This document shows positions 1 to 5,518 of a DNA stretch of 6,018 nt, in pieces (position 1 is the stretch's first letter; each line of letters begins with the position of its first letter). Origin of the DNA: Treponema sp. (GTDB lineage: Bacteria; Spirochaetota; Spirochaetia; Treponematales; Treponemataceae); NCBI GenBank assembly GCA_012799545.1, contig JAAZLA010000063.1:1-6018 (forward strand). The letters are read 5' to 3'. A program made the translations under genes and the position numbers. The notes beneath the pieces were generated by a model that worked only from the letters and a program-made list of their open reading frames with translations, was not told the origin of the DNA and did not search any database.

Positions 1-10
1 CACGGGTTTG

Positions 11-34
11 TGTTCATTCTTTAATTCAAGAACC
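11..34 (-). promoter_or_regulatory. boxA-like antitermination string (tentative)
   Basis: On the minus strand this reads GGTTCTTGAA (34-25) and then, after a short A-rich spacer, TGAACA (16-11). This resembles the boxA-type block (TGYTCTTTGAAAA, often followed by TGAACA) just upstream of 16S rRNA in many bacteria. It lies about 155-175 nt downstream of the start expected from the promoter at 194-222, a reasonable leader length. The match is imperfect (one T short in the TTTGA core) and no rRNA sequence is visible, so this is a weak call. Confidence 0.2.
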
Positions 35-155
35 TTACTGTGTAAAAACAAATTGCTTTGTTTTACGTCTCTTTCTTTCCATCCCTAATTATTTTCAAAA
101 ATCATCTAACGACTTTTCACCTCAAGACAAAAAGCCCTTTTATATTACACCGCGA

Positions 156-175
156 AACTTTTATTGCAAAAAGTT
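156..175 (-). repeat. Perfect 7-bp stem hairpin in leader
   Basis: The inverted repeat AACTTTT / AAAAGTT has a 6-base loop. In leftward RNA it would form about 10-35 nt after the start predicted from the promoter at 194-222. It has one G-C pair per arm and no following U-tract, so it is not a terminator. A 5' stabilising hairpin is the simplest reading. Confidence 0.4.
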
Positions 176-193
176 CCTCAGTGGGTAACGAAG

Positions 194-222
194 AGAGTAA
201 CACAGCTCTAAAATTTAGTCAA
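194..222 (-). promoter_or_regulatory. Leftward promoter P2, extended -10, A-tracts upstream
   Basis: On the minus strand: -35 TTGACT (222-217), a 17-bp spacer, and -10 TACTCT (199-194) preceded by TGT, which gives an extended -10. Upstream, the minus strand carries two A7 tracts (251-245 and 243-237), as in UP elements of strong stable-RNA promoters. TAGAGCT occurs at 230-224 and again at 210-204, 20 bp apart, bracketing the -35. The -35 fits well; the -10 hexamer matches consensus at only three positions, so the extended element matters. The start should fall near 187. Confidence 0.5.
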
Positions 223-349
223 GAGCTCTATCAATCTTTTTTTGTTTTTTTAAGAAAAAATATCAAACGATATGTCTTTCCAATAAAGCTTTTAGTAATA
301 GCGCAAAAACTTGTAAAAAAGTAAAAGCAACCATTTCCTTCACTCGGTT

Positions 350-404
350 ATGATGATAAACATCATTTCGTCTTGATGAGGTTTACAATTTTGTACTTCT
401 CATC
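350..404 (-). promoter_or_regulatory. Leader stem-loops with alternative pairings
   Basis: Just downstream of P1 the leftward RNA would contain four complementary blocks: GAUGAG (404-399), CUCAUC (380-375), AUGAUG (366-361) and CAUCAU (355-350). Blocks 1 and 2 close a hairpin with an inner perfect TACAA / TTGTA stem (395-391 with 388-384). Blocks 3 and 4 close a second 6-bp stem with a 5-base loop. Alternatively, block 2 with its next base can pair with block 3 (CAUCA / UGAUG), which would break both stems. I recognise no known riboswitch class. Confidence 0.4.
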
Positions 405-416
405 GTCAGTAAATTA

Positions 417-445
417 AACATACTAGATATATAAAAAAAGGTCAA
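417..445 (-). promoter_or_regulatory. Leftward promoter P1
   Basis: On the minus strand: -35 TTGACC (445-440), a 17-bp spacer containing a T7 run, and -10 TATGTT (422-417). Spacing is optimal, with 5/6 and 4/6 matches to the sigma70 consensus. It starts 24 bp downstream of the MATE stop codon, so it probably opens a new transcription unit. The start should be near 410, leaving an untranslated stretch of about 400 nt before the edge. Confidence 0.6.
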
Positions 446-468
446 GGGCTTTTATCATATTTAGCAGT

Positions 469-1812
469 TTATTTTTCATCTTCCGGTGTAATCCTTTTTT
501 TCCATCTTCCTGAAAAATAGTATGGTAAGATAATGATTAAACCGAAAACCCAGCCTATACCATAGGACCAGCCTATTTCACTTCGTCCAAAAAAATAATC
601 GAGGATATATGCTGCGGGCATTCTAAAAATCAAAAATGATACCATAGAAGAAAGGAAGGGCATGAGAGATTCTCCCGCGCCGCGTAAAACAGAATTTACA
701 ATAAATAATATCGACACTAAAACATAGCAAGGCATCAATCGAGAAAGGACCTCTACTCCGGCTTGAATGACTTCTTGTTCTGGTGAAAAAACAGCCATTA
801 AAAAGGGCGCAAAAAGGACAACTAAAATAGATATACATATAACCACAAAGGCTGACATCATTTGTACGGTTTTATGTCCTTGTGCGACACGATCGAGCCG
901 TTTAGCGCCGACATTTTGCCCCGTAAAGGTCGTTGCAGCACTTGCAAAACTAACAATGGGTAAAAAGGCAATTGAATCTATACGACTCGATATACTAAAA
1001 CCTGCCATATATGCCGACCCATAGCTATTTATAAGCCGCTGAATTGCCATTGTGCCGAGGGAGAAAAGCATATTTTGCACGCCTCCAGGCAAACCAATTC
1101 GAAGTGCTTCTATAAAAATTTTATTGCTAAATTCCCAACTAAGGATTTTGAAGCTAAATAATTGCAGTTTTTTATTGAGATATAAAAGTCCTAAAATAAA
1201 AGAAACCACTTGTGCAATAATGGTCGCCCAAGCAACACCTGCTACACCCCAGCCAAAGACAACAACAAAAACAAGATCGAGTATAATATTGAGTATAGTT
1301 GCAACAGCAAGAAATTTGAGAGATGAAATAGAATCGCCTAAGCCTTGCAGGATGCCTGCATTTAGATTAAAGCCGAAGGTACCTATTGTTCCAATAAAAA
1401 GGATTTTTAGGTAGGTTTCAGACATTGTGCGCACCTGGCCTTCGGGACTATTGAGTAGCTGCAAAAGTGGATTTGTTAGAAGAATTCCAAGGATGGTAAC
1501 CAAAACCGCACCGACAATGCCTGAAATAAAGGCTGTTTCTACCGCACGTCGAACCTTTGCCTCTTCTTTTGCACCTACAAATTGTGAAACGAGAATAGTA
1601 AAGCCGAGGGCAAGCCCCAAAAAAAGCGAAACGAGTAAAAAATTTATGATATTTGTGCTGCCGACTGCGGCAAGCGCTTCTTCACCAACTAAATGACCAA
1701 CGACAATGGAGTCGACAAGGTTGTACATTTGTTGTAAAAGATTGCCTGCAAGTAAGGGTAGTGAGAATTTAAGGATAAGGGAAAAAGGTTTTCCCTCTGT
1801 CATTGTTTTCAT
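469..1812 (-). CDS. MATE-family multidrug/Na+ (or H+) antiporter
   Basis: Inner-membrane exporter of the MATE family (NorM/DinF/MepA-like, COG0534), which uses a Na+ or H+ gradient to expel cationic drugs or metabolites; the substrate cannot be read from sequence. It has 447 residues, the usual length, and many hydrophobic segments consistent with 12 helices. Both lobes show the family signatures: PLLAGNLLQQMYNLVDSIVVG at the start (split here as PLLAGNLLQQ and MYNLVDSIVVG, 19-39), SQFVGAK (76-82) and QGLGDS (156-161) in the N-lobe, GLPGGVQN (240-247), GQNVGAK (298-304) and LRGAGES in the C-lobe. Asp34 is in helix 1. The tail is short and charged. The start overlaps the upstream PUR gene's stop as ATGA, with no good Shine-Dalgarno in front, so translational coupling is likely. 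A second ATG (Met4, 1803-1801) is an equally unsupported alternative start. No clear terminator follows. Confidence 0.95.
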   Translation of the reverse strand: MKTMTEGKPFSLILKFSLPLLAGNLLQQMYNLVDSIVVGHLVGEEALAAVGSTNIINFLLVSLFLGLALGFTILVSQFVGAKEEAKVRRAVETAFISGIVGAVLVTILGILLTNPLLQLLNSPEGQVRTMSETYLKILFIGTIGTFGFNLNAGILQGLGDSISSLKFLAVATILNIILDLVFVVVFGWGVAGVAWATIIAQVVSFILGLLYLNKKLQLFSFKILSWEFSNKIFIEALRIGLPGGVQNMLFSLGTMAIQRLINSYGSAYMAGFSISSRIDSIAFLPIVSFASAATTFTGQNVGAKRLDRVAQGHKTVQMMSAFVVICISILVVLFAPFLMAVFSPEQEVIQAGVEVLSRLMPCYVLVSILFIVNSVLRGAGESLMPFLSSMVSFLIFRMPAAYILDYFFGRSEIGWSYGIGWVFGLIIILPYYFSGRWKKRITPEDEK

Positions 1813-2255
1813 GATTTTTTTACAACAATTACCTTGCCAGATCGCTTAATGCCATCAGGTTTACGCTCATCACTTGTATCACTTGGCTTTGCGGAACGCT
1901 TCGACTGGACTTTTTTCATAGCTGTTTTTTTGGAACTCGCATCTGAAAACTTGCTACCTAGTTTCATTTTTTCGTTATAGGCTTGTCGAGCCGCTTTTTT
2001 CTCAGCTGCCTTTTTCTTCTTTTCTTTTTTGTCTTTTTCTATAAACTGCAAAGATGTTTCTAAGCCCTTAAAGAACTTCTGCATATCTTCTTCAAAAATG
2101 ACAATTGCATGGCGGTCAAAATTACTGCCGTCCTTATTTTTGCTTTCTACAACTTGAAGAAATACATCGCCCGTGCGATTTTCTTTTACATTGAAAAAAT
2201 AGGATCTATTGTCCAATACAACCTGTGTTGTAAAAAGTTCTCCTCGAACGCTCAT
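1809..2255 (-). CDS. PUR-domain (DUF3276-like) DNA/RNA-binding protein with lysine-rich tail
   Basis: Small cytoplasmic nucleic-acid-binding protein of the PUR-alpha type. Residues 1-72 form the PUR repeat: RGELFTTQVVLDNRSYFFNV, then KENRTGDVFLQVVESK (24-39), FDRHAIVIFEEDMQKFFKGL (46-65). This matches the layout of spirochaete and Bacteroidetes PUR proteins, including Borrelia BpuR, which is known to bind DNA and RNA. Residues 73-148 are a low-complexity basic extension (KDKKEKKKKAAEKKAARQ and more), probably disordered or helical, which may add non-specific nucleic-acid affinity; I expect it to be longer than in the minimal family members. The start at 2255 has AAAGGTGG (2267-2260) at good spacing. 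It is the first gene of an operon with the MATE transporter, overlapping by 4 bp. The targets in this organism are unknown. Family assignment rests on recognition of the motif, without an alignment. Confidence 0.85.
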   Translation of the reverse strand: MSVRGELFTTQVVLDNRSYFFNVKENRTGDVFLQVVESKNKDGSNFDRHAIVIFEEDMQKFFKGLETSLQFIEKDKKEKKKKAAEKKAARQAYNEKMKLGSKFSDASSKKTAMKKVQSKRSAKPSDTSDERKPDGIKRSGKVIVVKKS

Positions 2256-2302
2256 TATGCCACCTTTATCTTTCTTTCTCTAACTACTAACTACTTCTCT
2301 AA
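2256..2302 (-). promoter_or_regulatory. C-free, purine-rich leader of the PUR gene
   Basis: The predicted 5' leader has no C in the RNA strand until the base next to the ribosome-binding site. The C-free run covers 2323-2260, including the -10 region. It contains a perfect tandem 7-mer, GTAGTTA twice (2294-2281), then a purine run GAGAAAGAAAGA leading into the ribosome-binding site. PUR-domain proteins bind purine-rich single strands, so self-binding is a plausible inference. Confidence 0.45.
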
Positions 2303-2308
2303 TAAAAA

Positions 2309-2337
2309 AATATATCACTTCTTGTCCGAATAAGCAA
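2309..2337 (-). promoter_or_regulatory. Promoter of the PUR-MATE operon
   Basis: On the minus strand: -35 TTGCTT (2337-2332), a 17-bp spacer, and -10 TATATT (2314-2309). The -10 is strong (5/6); the -35 keeps only the TTG. The start should be near 2302, about 47 nt before the start codon. It lies in the 109-bp gap after the phosphohexomutase gene. Confidence 0.55.
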
Positions 2338-2352
2338 TATCTACTTTTTTAT

Positions 2353-2381
2353 GCGTGCAGATGCCTAGTCTTCTGCATCGC
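2353..2381 (-). repeat. Inverted repeat across the phosphohexomutase stop codon
   Basis: Arms TGCAGA / TCTGCA with a 10-base loop, extended by GCG / CGC after one bulged base. The stop codon sits in the loop. In the leftward RNA it is followed by an A-run, not a U-tract, so it does not fit a rho-independent terminator. It could protect the mRNA 3' end. Confidence 0.35.
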
Positions 2382-4296
2382 TGAGTAAAATCATTTGACT
2401 ATGCCAAGCGAGTAATTCCTTTTCCATTTCTTTTGCTTTCACATCACTGCCTTTGACATCGGACATCACGCGAAAAACTGGTTCAGTTCCGCTACCACGC
2501 ATCCAAATAAAGGCAATATCTTTTTTTTGTGCTGATGAAAAAATGATTTTTAGTCCACCTTTTTCTGAAAGCGAAAAGTCTGCTATTGCCTCTTTTTGTT
2601 CCATGCCCTTATTTGCTACCGCTCGCCAAGATGCGATACCCCATTTTTCTTTGAGAGCCATCTTTTTTTCGTTCCATTGTGCATAAAAAATAGATTGATA
2701 GCGTTTTTTAAGTACAGCGTGGTCGAGGGTTTTTATATCGAGCAAGGCCCGTTCTTCAGATACACCCGTAGTCGTAAACTGTGGAAGCGTGTTGATAATA
2801 TCGACTAAATCAAAATCGTCTTTGTAGGCTGCCTCTTGTCCTGAGAGACTCAGCCAGAGTTTAAAAAGACCAGGTTCGTCCTTTGTCCCACGAAGACTCA
2901 AAAGTTTTAAAAGCGCAAAAAGGGTATTGAGTGGGTCGCGCACTGCAGCTGGATGAGTAATGTTTCCTCCATTTGAGCCTTCTCCCAAAATAGGCACGAG
3001 AAAACCTTCTTCTCGTTTAGCTCGAGCAAGATTTACGACATTTGCCTCACCTACTTCTGCTCGAAATACCCGAGCACCAAAGGCATCGGCAAGTTCTTCT
3101 ATCCGCATAGAAGTGGGGTCGTTTACCGCAATGCCAATAGAGAGTTTTTCTATTGCTTCTTTTGTAAATGCCTTGTGACGAAGGGCGGTAAAGGCAAGCT
3201 CAGACAAAACAGATAAAGCAAAAACCTCTTGCGCTTCGAGAATACCGGCTTTTTTCTTTTTGCTATCCCAGTAGACAATATTTCCCCTGTCTCCATCGCA
3301 ATCGGGCATATATCCAAGCACTACTGAGGAGTCTCCCGCTTTTTGCATTTCTTCCATTTTTTTTGCACAGTGTACGAGGTTTTCAGGTTCTGGAATAATT
3401 GCATGGACGATATCTCGAACACTGTCATTAAAAGCGTGAAAACCAAACCCAAGCTTGCTGATAAAGCTTTTATCGATAGAGATAGTTCGAGCGCTCCCGT
3501 TCATATCTACAAGGATAGAAAGCGCTGTCTTTTTTGCGCTCTTTCCTAGTAAATCTAAAAAAGTATCTTGTTTAGAAGCTTCTGTTTCACCGCTTATAAC
3601 TTCTTTGGTAAAAGACTCATAGCTTGCGAGGGCTTTTTCTTTATTTTTTGCAACTGCGGAAAAAAGAGCAGCTATATTTGTTTTTTGTGCGCTTTCGTAG
3701 AGCTCAACCGCCTTTGAAAAAGCGTCTTCTCTCGTACAGAGGTCTTTGAACAATGCGGTAAGCTTTGCAGATTCAGCTCCCGGAATAACGCCACCGTCAT
3801 TTAAGCCAAATTTAATGCCGTTGTGACCAACCGGATTATGGCTCGCAGAAACATAGACAAATCCATCTTTTTCTCGTGCATAAGCCATAATTTCTGGCGC
3901 AGCACTAATAAAGACATATTCGAGGCTTATATCTCGATGGGCTAAAACCTGTAAGAGGATTTGCCCTATTTCTGTGCCAGTAGGACGAGCATCTAAGCCG
4001 ATAACAATTCGCGGGCTTGCCTTTCCCGTGGCCTCTTTTATATATGTTGCAAAACTTTCAGCAATATAGACAGCAAGGGCAGCATTTACTTCCCCAATAC
4101 TTTCACTTGCATCTTCTTCATAGCCCGATGAAACAAAGACCTTCCGCCAACCTGAGGCAGAAAGAATCATTGAGGCAAATTCTTTTTCAAAGCCTACTTG
4201 AAAGGATTTGCTGTTTTCTGCAGATACTGAAGCAAAAGGTAAAAATGGGTCTAGACCCATAGAAAGTTTTGTTTTTGTATCAATGTATGATTTCAT
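2365..4296 (-). CDS. Alpha-D-phosphohexomutase (phosphoglucomutase/phosphomannomutase family)
   Basis: Cytoplasmic enzyme interconverting hexose 1- and 6-phosphates through a phosphoserine, linking glycolysis to sugar-nucleotide and polysaccharide synthesis. All four active-site loops are visible: SASHNP (150-155, phosphoryl carrier Ser152), the metal loop DCDGDRGN (332-339, Asp332/334/336), the sugar loop GEGSNGG (438-444) and the phosphate loop RGSGTEP (600-606). GLDARPTG (100-107) is the usual early motif. At 643 residues it is far longer than typical bacterial PMM/PGM (about 450-460) and longer than the 546-residue E. coli Pgm type. Extra sequence includes an Ala/Lys/Glu-rich stretch around 175-260 and material between the sugar and phosphate loops. 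GEGSNGG in place of GEESGH argues against classic E. coli-type Pgm and leaves glucose versus mannose open. The ATG start has AAAGG (4308-4304) seven bases upstream and its own promoter. Confidence 0.92.
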   Translation of the reverse strand: MKSYIDTKTKLSMGLDPFLPFASVSAENSKSFQVGFEKEFASMILSASGWRKVFVSSGYEEDASESIGEVNAALAVYIAESFATYIKEATGKASPRIVIGLDARPTGTEIGQILLQVLAHRDISLEYVFISAAPEIMAYAREKDGFVYVSASHNPVGHNGIKFGLNDGGVIPGAESAKLTALFKDLCTREDAFSKAVELYESAQKTNIAALFSAVAKNKEKALASYESFTKEVISGETEASKQDTFLDLLGKSAKKTALSILVDMNGSARTISIDKSFISKLGFGFHAFNDSVRDIVHAIIPEPENLVHCAKKMEEMQKAGDSSVVLGYMPDCDGDRGNIVYWDSKKKKAGILEAQEVFALSVLSELAFTALRHKAFTKEAIEKLSIGIAVNDPTSMRIEELADAFGARVFRAEVGEANVVNLARAKREEGFLVPILGEGSNGGNITHPAAVRDPLNTLFALLKLLSLRGTKDEPGLFKLWLSLSGQEAAYKDDFDLVDIINTLPQFTTTGVSEERALLDIKTLDHAVLKKRYQSIFYAQWNEKKMALKEKWGIASWRAVANKGMEQKEAIADFSLSEKGGLKIIFSSAQKKDIAFIWMRGSGTEPVFRVMSDVKGSDVKAKEMEKELLAWHSQMILLSDAED

Positions 4297-4349
4297 CGTT
4301 TATCCTTTGTACATAATCTAGCTTAGCTTAAACAGAGACCCTCCCAATC

Positions 4350-4378
4350 AATATACTAAAAAATAAAGCTTTGGTCGA
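4350..4378 (-). promoter_or_regulatory. Promoter of the phosphohexomutase gene
   Basis: On the minus strand: -35 TCGACC (4378-4373), a 17-bp spacer, and -10 TATATT (4355-4350). The -10 is strong and the -35 partial (4/6). The start should be near 4343, giving a leader of about 47 nt that begins close to GGGAGGG. It sits in the 134-bp gap after cysK, where I see no convincing terminator. Confidence 0.5.
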
Positions 4379-4430
4379 GTCTACTATTTTGTCTAAGCAA
4401 TTTAATATACTGTAGAAAAAACCAGAAATT

Positions 4431-5360
4431 CTAGCTAGTAAATAAAGGCGTTGAAAGATAGCGCTCTCCCGTATCGGGGAAAATCACAACGATGTTTTTG
4501 CCTGCATTTTTTGGGTCTTCAGCAAGACGACTTGCAGCATACAAGGCAGCACCACTAGAAATACCGCAGAGTAGTCCTTCTATCCTTCCTAGTTCGCGCC
4601 CTGTTTCAAAGGCATCATCATTGTCTACCTGTATAATACTATCGTAGATTTCTGTATCAAGCGTTTTGGGGATAAAACCTGCGCCCAAGCCTTGAATTTT
4701 ATGCGCCCCTGGCTCTCCTCCAGAAAGAACGGGAGATGCACTTGGTTCCACAGCAACAACCTGAATAGCAGGATTTTTTTCTTTTAGATAGCGACCTGCA
4801 CCCGTTAGCGTTCCGCCCGTCCCAACACCAGAGACCAAGATATCGACCTTTCCATCGCTATCTTCCCATATCTCTGCTCCCGTTGTTTCGTAGTGAATGA
4901 GCGGGTTGACAGGATTTTCAAACTGCCCTGGAATATAGGCATTTGGTATCTCTTGCGCGAGCTCTTCAGCCCTTTGAATGGCCCCCTTCATACCCTTGCT
5001 TCCCTCCGTAAGTACAATTTCTGCACCATAGGCCTTTAGAAGCGCTCGACGTTCTATGCTCATCGTTTCTGGCATAGTAAGGATAATTTTCAAACCATAC
5101 TGTGCAGCAACAAAGGCAAGTCCGATGCCTGTATTGCCACTCGTTGGCTCAATAATAACCGAGTTTTTATCGATGCGTTTTTTCTCAAATGCATCTTCTA
5201 TCATTGCTTTTGCGATGCGATCCTTTACCGAACCAGCGGGATTATAACTTTCAAGCTTTGCAATAATCTGCGCATTTAATTGCTTCTCTTTTCCCCATCG
5301 ACTGAGCGAAACCAAGGGCGTTTTTCCTACCAAAGCCAAAATATTTTTTGCTACATTCAT
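4431..5360 (-). CDS. cysK: Cysteine synthase A (O-acetylserine sulfhydrylase)
   Basis: PLP enzyme making L-cysteine and acetate from O-acetylserine and sulfide, the last step of cysteine synthesis in the cytoplasm. Its 309 residues are the normal CysK length. Visible motifs are GKTPLV (12-17), NPAGSVKDR (40-48) with the PLP Schiff-base Lys46, the substrate loop PTSGNTG (72-78), the PLP phosphate loop GVGTGGT (178-184), HKIQGLGAGFIP (220-231) typical of CysK, and GISSGAA (266-272) holding the serine that contacts the PLP ring nitrogen. There is no C-terminal CBS domain, so cystathionine beta-synthase is unlikely; CysM is less likely given the HKIQG block. The start has a near-perfect GAGGAGG (5374-5368) seven bases upstream. 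No cysE, sulfate-assimilation or transporter gene adjoins, so it looks monocistronic and may be controlled by the dyads in its promoter. Confidence 0.96.
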   Translation of the reverse strand: MNVAKNILALVGKTPLVSLSRWGKEKQLNAQIIAKLESYNPAGSVKDRIAKAMIEDAFEKKRIDKNSVIIEPTSGNTGIGLAFVAAQYGLKIILTMPETMSIERRALLKAYGAEIVLTEGSKGMKGAIQRAEELAQEIPNAYIPGQFENPVNPLIHYETTGAEIWEDSDGKVDILVSGVGTGGTLTGAGRYLKEKNPAIQVVAVEPSASPVLSGGEPGAHKIQGLGAGFIPKTLDTEIYDSIIQVDNDDAFETGRELGRIEGLLCGISSGAALYAASRLAEDPKNAGKNIVVIFPDTGERYLSTPLFTS

Positions 5361-5431
5361 ATACGAGCCTCCTCTGCGTTTTGGGTTTTTATAAATCCCA
5401 TTCTCTAATTCATTTTTATATTCCCTACAAG

Positions 5432-5444
5432 ATTACTAGGTAAT
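5432..5444. promoter_or_regulatory. Dyad at the cysK transcription start
   Basis: ATTAC and GTAAT arms around a 3-base centre, perfectly complementary over 5 bp each. It covers the position where transcription from the cysK promoter should begin, immediately downstream of the -10. It could be a second repressor half-site pair or a coincidence in AT-rich DNA. Confidence 0.35.
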
Positions 5445-5447
5445 GAA

Positions 5448-5477
5448 AACATACTATGAAATCATGATTTCTGTCAA
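5448..5477 (-). promoter_or_regulatory. cysK promoter
   Basis: On the minus strand: consensus -35 TTGACA (5477-5472), an 18-bp spacer, and -10 TATGTT (5453-5448). The start should be near 5441, giving a leader of about 80 nt. The -35 is a 6/6 match. Most of the spacer is taken up by a 14-bp palindrome, which suggests repression by steric block. Confidence 0.65.
5458..5471. promoter_or_regulatory. Perfect 14-bp palindrome, candidate operator of cysK
   Basis: GAAATCATGATTTC equals its own reverse complement over all 14 bases, abuts the -35 hexamer and ends 4 bp before the -10. This is a classic place for a dimeric repressor. I cannot assign it to a known regulator and see no regulator gene in the window. 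Confidence 0.5.
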
Positions 5478-5518
5478 GTGAAATAAATAGTATTAATAAA
5501 ACAACAACTATTTTTACC

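Larger units (their letters stand above)
1..468 (-). other. Gene-free leader region with two leftward promoters
   Basis: No convincing protein gene lies between the end of the MATE gene and the left edge. The stretch is strongly AT-rich. It holds two leftward sigma70-type promoters (417-445 and 194-222), a cluster of stem-loops at 350-404, a 7-bp stem hairpin at 156-175 and a boxA-like string at 11-34. Minus-strand frames are short; the only one reaching the edge starts at an ATG at 17-15 (reads MNTNP) and has no well-placed ribosome-binding site. My inference is a long untranslated leader of a gene or stable-RNA operon lying to the left of base 1, or a small RNA. The sequence does not decide between these. 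Confidence 0.5.

Noticed and set aside
58..324. An 88-codon plus-strand open frame starting at TTG in the left gene-free region.
   Set aside because: It starts at TTG without a ribosome-binding site, has low-complexity composition expected of AT-rich non-coding DNA, and runs against the two leftward promoters that cover it.
431..453. AAAAG / CTTTTTTT downstream of the MATE gene as a rho-independent terminator.
   Set aside because: The stem would have one G-C pair, and the T7 run is better explained as part of the spacer of promoter P1, which overlaps it.
1052..1414. A 120-codon plus-strand open frame inside the MATE gene.
   Set aside because: It lies wholly antisense to a well-supported transporter gene, and its Lys/Thr/Pro-rich translation is what the complement of a hydrophobic coding sequence gives.
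4393..4430. Possible terminator just after cysK.
   Set aside because: A T-run is present on the minus strand, but I find no stable stem in front of it.
5357..5401. A 14-codon upstream frame in the cysK leader (MGFIKTQNAEEARI) whose TGA overlaps the cysK ATG.
   Set aside because: It has no proper ribosome-binding site and no cysteine codons, and the strong GAGGAGG lies inside it at the right distance for cysK itself. A leader peptide for attenuation is not supported.
5361..5441. A riboswitch (SAM or T-box type) in the cysK leader.
   Set aside because: The leader is only about 80 nt, shows no multi-helix fold or T-box core, and has no terminator hairpin with a U-tract before the start codon.
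5485..5513. AAATAGT / ACTATTT inverted repeat as a terminator for the right-edge gene.
   Set aside because: The stem has a single G-C pair, the loop is 15 bases and no U-run follows. It is at the level of chance in this AT-rich spacer.
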